Shown: piece after piece, positions 36,628 through 39,726 of the stretch
Numbering within the stretch: position 1 is the first letter of the stretch
How the letters are laid out: each line of letters starts with the position of its first letter
Assembly: GCF_003385235.1 (NCBI RefSeq)
Contig: NZ_PQIA01000087.1
Span: 1-39,726, forward strand
From: Amycolatopsis circi
Lineage (GTDB): Bacteria > Actinomycetota > Actinomycetes > Mycobacteriales > Pseudonocardiaceae
DNA length: 39,726 nucleotides
Direction: 5' to 3'
Notes under the pieces: generated by a model
The model's database searches: none
Seen by the model: the letters and a program-made list of their open reading frames with translations, nothing else
Told to the model about the DNA's origin: nothing
Made by a program: the position numbers and the translations under genes

Positions 36628-37104
36628 TCAGTCCGCTTCCCGGTTGAGGTAGTTGTAGACCGTGAACCGCGTGACGCCCAGTTCCTCGGCGACGGCTGAA
36701 ACCGATTTCCGCAGGTTGAAGGCCCCTCGCTCGCGCAGCAGGCGCACCGCGCGCTGCTTTTCCGGGCGGTCGAGTTCACGGAGTTTCGAGCCGAGTTCGC
36801 GTTCCACGTCGGAGATCAATCGCGAGAGTGCGCTGTTGAGTTCGACCGCCGGAACGGTGTCGGAATCGTCGGTCCGGCGCAGTTGCAGCGTCACCCGGGT
36901 GGCCCCGCCTTCGAGGGCGGCGCGGGCGATCGACGGCAACGCGGCGAACAGGTCTTCGGCGCGGCCGCGGGCCAGGGTGCCGAGCGGGCCGAAGTCGGTG
37001 TCGAGCCCGGCCGCGTCGGCGGCGTCGCGGGCGCGGACGGCGTGCTCCGGCGGCGCGCCCTCGCCGCGGAACGGCTCGCTGGTGAACTCGGCTTCCAACT
37101 CCAC
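36628..37104 (-). CDS. HTH transcriptional regulator with DauR/YheO-like C-terminal domain
   Basis: A 158-residue protein. The C-terminal part reads RPEKQRAVRLLRERGAFNLRK and then VAEELGVTRFTVYNYLNRE, a Fis-like helix-turn-helix of the type found in DauR/YheO regulators. The N-terminal half has no clear PAS domain and is of unknown fold. GTG at 37104 is the only sensible start in frame and has a weak ribosome site. It is upstream of uraD on the same strand and divergent from allB, so local control of urate and allantoin genes is likely. Confidence 0.75.
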   Translation of the reverse strand: MELEAEFTSEPFRGEGAPPEHAVRARDAADAAGLDTDFGPLGTLARGRAEDLFAALPSIARAALEGGATRVTLQLRRTDDSDTVPAVELNSALSRLISDVERELGSKLRELDRPEKQRAVRLLRERGAFNLRKSVSAVAEELGVTRFTVYNYLNREAD

Positions 37105-37111
37105 CCGGTGA

Positions 37112-37194
37112 CCGTAACGTGGTAGGGACGGCGTTGACGAGCCGGGAAGTTCGTGTCTAATCTCGGTGAGCGAAAGACTCTTTCCGTAACGTGG
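37112..37194. promoter_or_regulatory. Divergent promoter region with repeated CCGTAACGTGG
   Basis: The 11-mer CCGTAACGTGG occurs at 37112-37122 and again at 37184-37194, close to the HTH gene start and the allB start respectively. GAAAG-ACT-CTTTC, a 13-bp palindrome, lies at 37172-37184. The arrangement suggests one regulator controlling both divergent genes. Confidence 0.45.
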
Positions 37195-37212
37195 AACTGG
37201 AGGGTGCCGTCG

Positions 37213-38541
37213 ATGGACCTCGTGGTGCGGGCTGCGCGTGCGGTGACCCCCGCCGGTCTGGGACCGGCGACGATCGGCGTGCGGGACGGCCGGATCGTCG
37301 CGGTCGAAGCTGGCCTGGTCGAGATGCCGGGCACGCGGGTCGTCGAACTGGTCGGGGACGAGGTGCTGCTGCCCGGTCTCGTGGACACTCATGTGCACGT
37401 CAACGACCCCGGCCGCGCCGAGTGGGAGGGCTTCGAGACCGCGACGCGCGCGGCCGCGGCCGGTGGCGTCACGACGATCGTGGACATGCCGCTCAACAGC
37501 CTGCCGCCGACGGTCGACGTGGCCGCGCTGGAGGTCAAGCGCAAGGCGGCGAGCGGCCGGGTGCACGTGGACGTCGGCTTCTGGGGCGGCGCGATTCCCG
37601 GCAACGAAGGCGATCTGCGCGGGCTGCACGACGAGGGCGTCTTCGGCTTCAAGTGCTTCCTGCTGCACTCCGGCGTTGACGAATTCCCCCCGCTGGACGC
37701 TGCTGGCCTGGAATCCGCGCTGCGCGAGCTGAAGTCGTTCGACGCGCAGATGATCGTGCACGCAGAGGATTCCGAAGCGATCGACGCGGCTCCTGACCCG
37801 CACGGCGAGAAGTACCACGACTTCCTCGGTTCCCGTCCGCGCGGCGCGGAAAACCTGGCCATCACGCATGTGATCGAAGCGGCCCGGCGCACCGGTGCCC
37901 GCGCGCACGTCCTGCATCTGTCCTCTTCGGACTCTCTGCCGCTGATCGCCAGCGCGCGCCGCGAAGGTGTCGCGCTGTCGGTGGAAACCTGTCCGCACTA
38001 CTTGTCGTTCGTCGCCGAGGAAATCCGGGACGGGGCAACGCAATTCAAATGCTGCCCGCCGATTCGCGAGGCAGCGAACCGGGAATTGCTGTGGCAGGGT
38101 TTGGCGGACGGCGTGATCGACACGATCGTCAGCGACCATTCGCCGTGCACGCCGGAGCTGAAACGCTTCGACACCGGCGATTTCGGTCTCGCCTGGGGCG
38201 GCATTTCCAGCCTGCAGCTCGGCCTGCCCGCGATCTGGACGCAGGCCCGGCAGCGCGGCTTCGGCCTCGTCGACGTGGTGCGGTGGATGGCCGAGCGTCC
38301 GGCCGCGCAGGTGGGGATGACGCGCAAGGGCAAGCTGGAAGTGGGCTGTGACGCCGATTTCTGCGTCTTCGCGCCTGACGAAGCCTTCGTCGTGGACGTC
38401 GCGAAGCTCGCGCACCGCAACCCGGTGAGCGCGTACGACCAGCGTCCCCTCGCCGGCGTCGTGCGTGGCACTTGGCTGCGCGGCGAGCCGGTGACCGGCG
38501 ACGAGCCGAAGGGGACTTTGCTGACCCGGGGCAATTGCTGA
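37213..38541 (+). CDS. allB: Allantoinase
   Basis: A 442-residue amidohydrolase that opens allantoin to allantoate. It has GLVDTHVHVNDPGRAEWEGF (metal ligands), GFKCFLLHSG with the Lys expected to be carbamylated, MIVHAEDSEAI, HVLHLSSSDSL, VETCPHYLSF and TIVSDHSPC, all characteristic of AllB rather than dihydroorotase. The ATG at 37213 has GGAGGG upstream. Length agrees with the E. coli enzyme (453). It is followed after 16 bases by allantoicase. Confidence 0.95.
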   Translation: MDLVVRAARAVTPAGLGPATIGVRDGRIVAVEAGLVEMPGTRVVELVGDEVLLPGLVDTHVHVNDPGRAEWEGFETATRAAAAGGVTTIVDMPLNSLPPTVDVAALEVKRKAASGRVHVDVGFWGGAIPGNEGDLRGLHDEGVFGFKCFLLHSGVDEFPPLDAAGLESALRELKSFDAQMIVHAEDSEAIDAAPDPHGEKYHDFLGSRPRGAENLAITHVIEAARRTGARAHVLHLSSSDSLPLIASARREGVALSVETCPHYLSFVAEEIRDGATQFKCCPPIREAANRELLWQGLADGVIDTIVSDHSPCTPELKRFDTGDFGLAWGGISSLQLGLPAIWTQARQRGFGLVDVVRWMAERPAAQVGMTRKGKLEVGCDADFCVFAPDEAFVVDVAKLAHRNPVSAYDQRPLAGVVRGTWLRGEPVTGDEPKGTLLTRGNC

Positions 38542-38557
38542 AGAGATGGAGGAGCAC

Positions 38558-39565
38558 GTGTCCGACCGTCCGGAGTGGACTACCCAGCCCGATCTGGCCT
38601 CGCGCCTGTTCGGGGGCACCGTGATGTGGGCGAGCGACGAGCTGTTCGCCGAAAAGGAAAACCTGGTCAACCCGTGGCGGCCGGCGCACCGCGCCGAAAC
38701 GTTCGGTCCGAAGGGCCAGGTGTACGACGGCTGGGAGACCCGGCGGCACCGCGAACCCGGCGACGACCACGCCCTCGTCCGCCTCGGCCTAGGCGGCGTG
38801 GTGTCCGGCGTTGTCGTGGACACGGCGTTCTTCAAGGGCAACTTCCCGCCCTTCGTGTCCGTGGCGGCGACTTCGGTCCCCGGCTACCCGAGCGCGGGCG
38901 AACTGCAGGACGCCGACTGGGACGTCCTGGTCGACCACGAACCCGCGGTCGGCGACTCGGAGAACTACTACAAGGTGACGTCCCCGCGTCGCTACACCCA
39001 CGTCCGCCTCACCCAGCACCCCGACGGCGGCGTCGCGCGCCTGCGGGTGCACGGTTCGCCGGTGCCCGACCCGGCGCTGCTGGACCCGCGCTCGCTGGAC
39101 CTGGCAGCTTTGGAAAACGGCGCGGTCGTCACCGGGTGCAGCGACATGTTCTATTCGTCGCCGAACAACATGCTGTCGCCGGGCCTCGCTGCGCACCAGG
39201 CAGAAGGCTGGGAAACCGCCCGCCGCCGCGACGACGGCAACGACTGGGCGACAGTACGGCTCGCGGGTGCGGGTTTGGTCCGGTTCGTGGAGCTGGACAC
39301 CAGCAACCTCAAGGGAAACGCACCCGGCTGGGCTTCAGTGAGCGGCCGCCTCGACGAGGGCGAATGGGTAGAACTGTTGCCGCGCACCAGGTTGCAGCCC
39401 GACACCCGGCACCGCTTCGCCCTGGCCGACGACGGCCCCGAGGTGACCGAGATCCGCCTGGACATCTACCCCGACGGCGGCCTCGCCCGACTGCGCCTCT
39501 TCGGCGAGCTGAGCAAGCGCGGCCGGGAAGCCGTGACCGCGCGGTTCGCCGAAACCTCCGACTGA
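38558..39565 (+). CDS. alc: Allantoicase
   Basis: A 335-residue hydrolase of allantoate giving ureidoglycolate and urea. It is built of two similar jelly-roll repeats: GWETRRHR, DTAFFKGNFPPFVSV and RLTQHPDGGVARLRVHG in the first; GWETARRR, DTSNLKGNAPGWASV and RLDIYPDGGLARLRLFG in the second. GTG at 38558 follows GGAGGAG; ATG at 38546 in frame would add four residues. It is the last gene of the allB operon. Half of a palindrome begins six bases after its stop. The urea and glyoxylate steps are not encoded here. Confidence 0.93.
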   Translation: MSDRPEWTTQPDLASRLFGGTVMWASDELFAEKENLVNPWRPAHRAETFGPKGQVYDGWETRRHREPGDDHALVRLGLGGVVSGVVVDTAFFKGNFPPFVSVAATSVPGYPSAGELQDADWDVLVDHEPAVGDSENYYKVTSPRRYTHVRLTQHPDGGVARLRVHGSPVPDPALLDPRSLDLAALENGAVVTGCSDMFYSSPNNMLSPGLAAHQAEGWETARRRDDGNDWATVRLAGAGLVRFVELDTSNLKGNAPGWASVSGRLDEGEWVELLPRTRLQPDTRHRFALADDGPEVTEIRLDIYPDGGLARLRLFGELSKRGREAVTARFAETSD

Positions 39566-39571
39566 GTTCTG

Positions 39572-39614
39572 GTCCGTGAAGGGCTCCTTGAGGGAATCTG
39601 ACCTGGATCCACCG
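39572..39614 (-). repeat. Right copy of the 43-bp inverted repeat framing the window
   Basis: This is the exact reverse complement of 113-155. The first 30 bases (39572-39601) form one arm and the centre of a terminator-type palindrome; the expected second arm is missing and is replaced by CCTGGATCCACCG, the same sequence that ends the left element. This fits an insertion at the palindrome centre. Confidence 0.8.
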
Positions 39615-39726
39615 GTGTTTGTGGTGTTGTAGGCCGTGTCTGGACGCGCAGATGCCCTCTGGCCTGGGATGATTGTTCTTGCGAAGGAAAAATCAGTCCG
39701 AGGGAGAGGGCATCTGCTGGATGCGA
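39602..39726. mobile_element. Probable end of an insertion sequence, cut by the window edge
   Basis: It starts with the same 13-bp terminal sequence as the left edge element, then continues AT-richer than the surrounding genes. CAGATGCCCTCT (39649-39660) and AGAGGGCATCTG (39705-39716) form a 12-bp inverted repeat around a 44-base loop. GAGGGAGAGG at 39699-39708 could be a ribosome site for a transposase starting near the window end (ATG at 39720). The family cannot be fixed from 125 bases. Confidence 0.4.

Noticed and set aside
36628..38841. A 737-codon minus frame over allB that ends in the HTH regulator
   Set aside because: Only the last 158 codons carry a recognisable domain; the rest is antisense to allantoinase. 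GTG at 37104 is the sensible start.

Overview
The window is GC-rich DNA with actinobacterial gene content, many GTG starts and tightly packed or overlapping genes. The KdpFABCDE, SMC, AcyP and FtsY types and the repeat style suggest a Pseudonocardiaceae-like actinomycete, perhaps Amycolatopsis. That name is an inference from gene style, not from a marker gene.

Layout. Positions 1-125 and 39602-39726 look like the inner ends of insertion-sequence copies. Each abuts one half of a long palindrome, so a perfect 43-bp inverted repeat frames the rest of the window. Next come asnB (minus, 183-2024) and a complete potassium operon (2369-10175): a 27-residue membrane peptide, kdpF, A, B, C, D and E, closed by a 24-bp-stem hairpin. 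A Pro/Ser-rich membrane protein lies on the minus strand. acyP and smc follow, then a 4.8-kb accessory block: two paralogous four-cysteine lipoproteins around a secreted beta/gamma-crystallin-like protein, then a sodium:solute symporter with anmK. ftsY comes next, then a DUF4333 lipoprotein with the relic of a second copy, and a GNAT acetyltransferase.

From about 22.4 kb the theme is purine and glyoxylate use. An IclR regulator is divergent from malate synthase aceB and a DUF6986 HpcH/HpaI-type lyase, with an IclR-like operator between them. After an NTF2-like protein and htpG comes a probable 8-oxoguanine deaminase, whose product is urate. A SEDS protein, a DUF998 membrane protein and TatB interrupt the theme. 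It resumes with a TetR regulator coupled to a xanthine/urate-type permease, then uricase, hydroxyisourate hydrolase, a 29-codon micro-ORF and OHCU decarboxylase on the minus strand. An HTH regulator is divergent from allantoinase and allantoicase. Together these encode 8-oxoguanine -> urate -> allantoin -> allantoate -> ureidoglycolate + urea. The glyoxylate derived from ureidoglycolate could feed malate synthase. Xanthine dehydrogenase, a ureidoglycolate-cleaving enzyme and urease are absent from this window.

The most unusual signal is non-coding: four 44-bp palindromes (17016, 26057, 28564, 34705) with a fixed 9-nt foot, a fixed GGTT/AACC cap and an 8-nt middle that differs in each copy but is compensated in the opposite arm. 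Two sit between convergent genes. The other two sit 15-17 nt upstream of start codons in same-direction gene pairs, where a simple terminator role is hard to accept.
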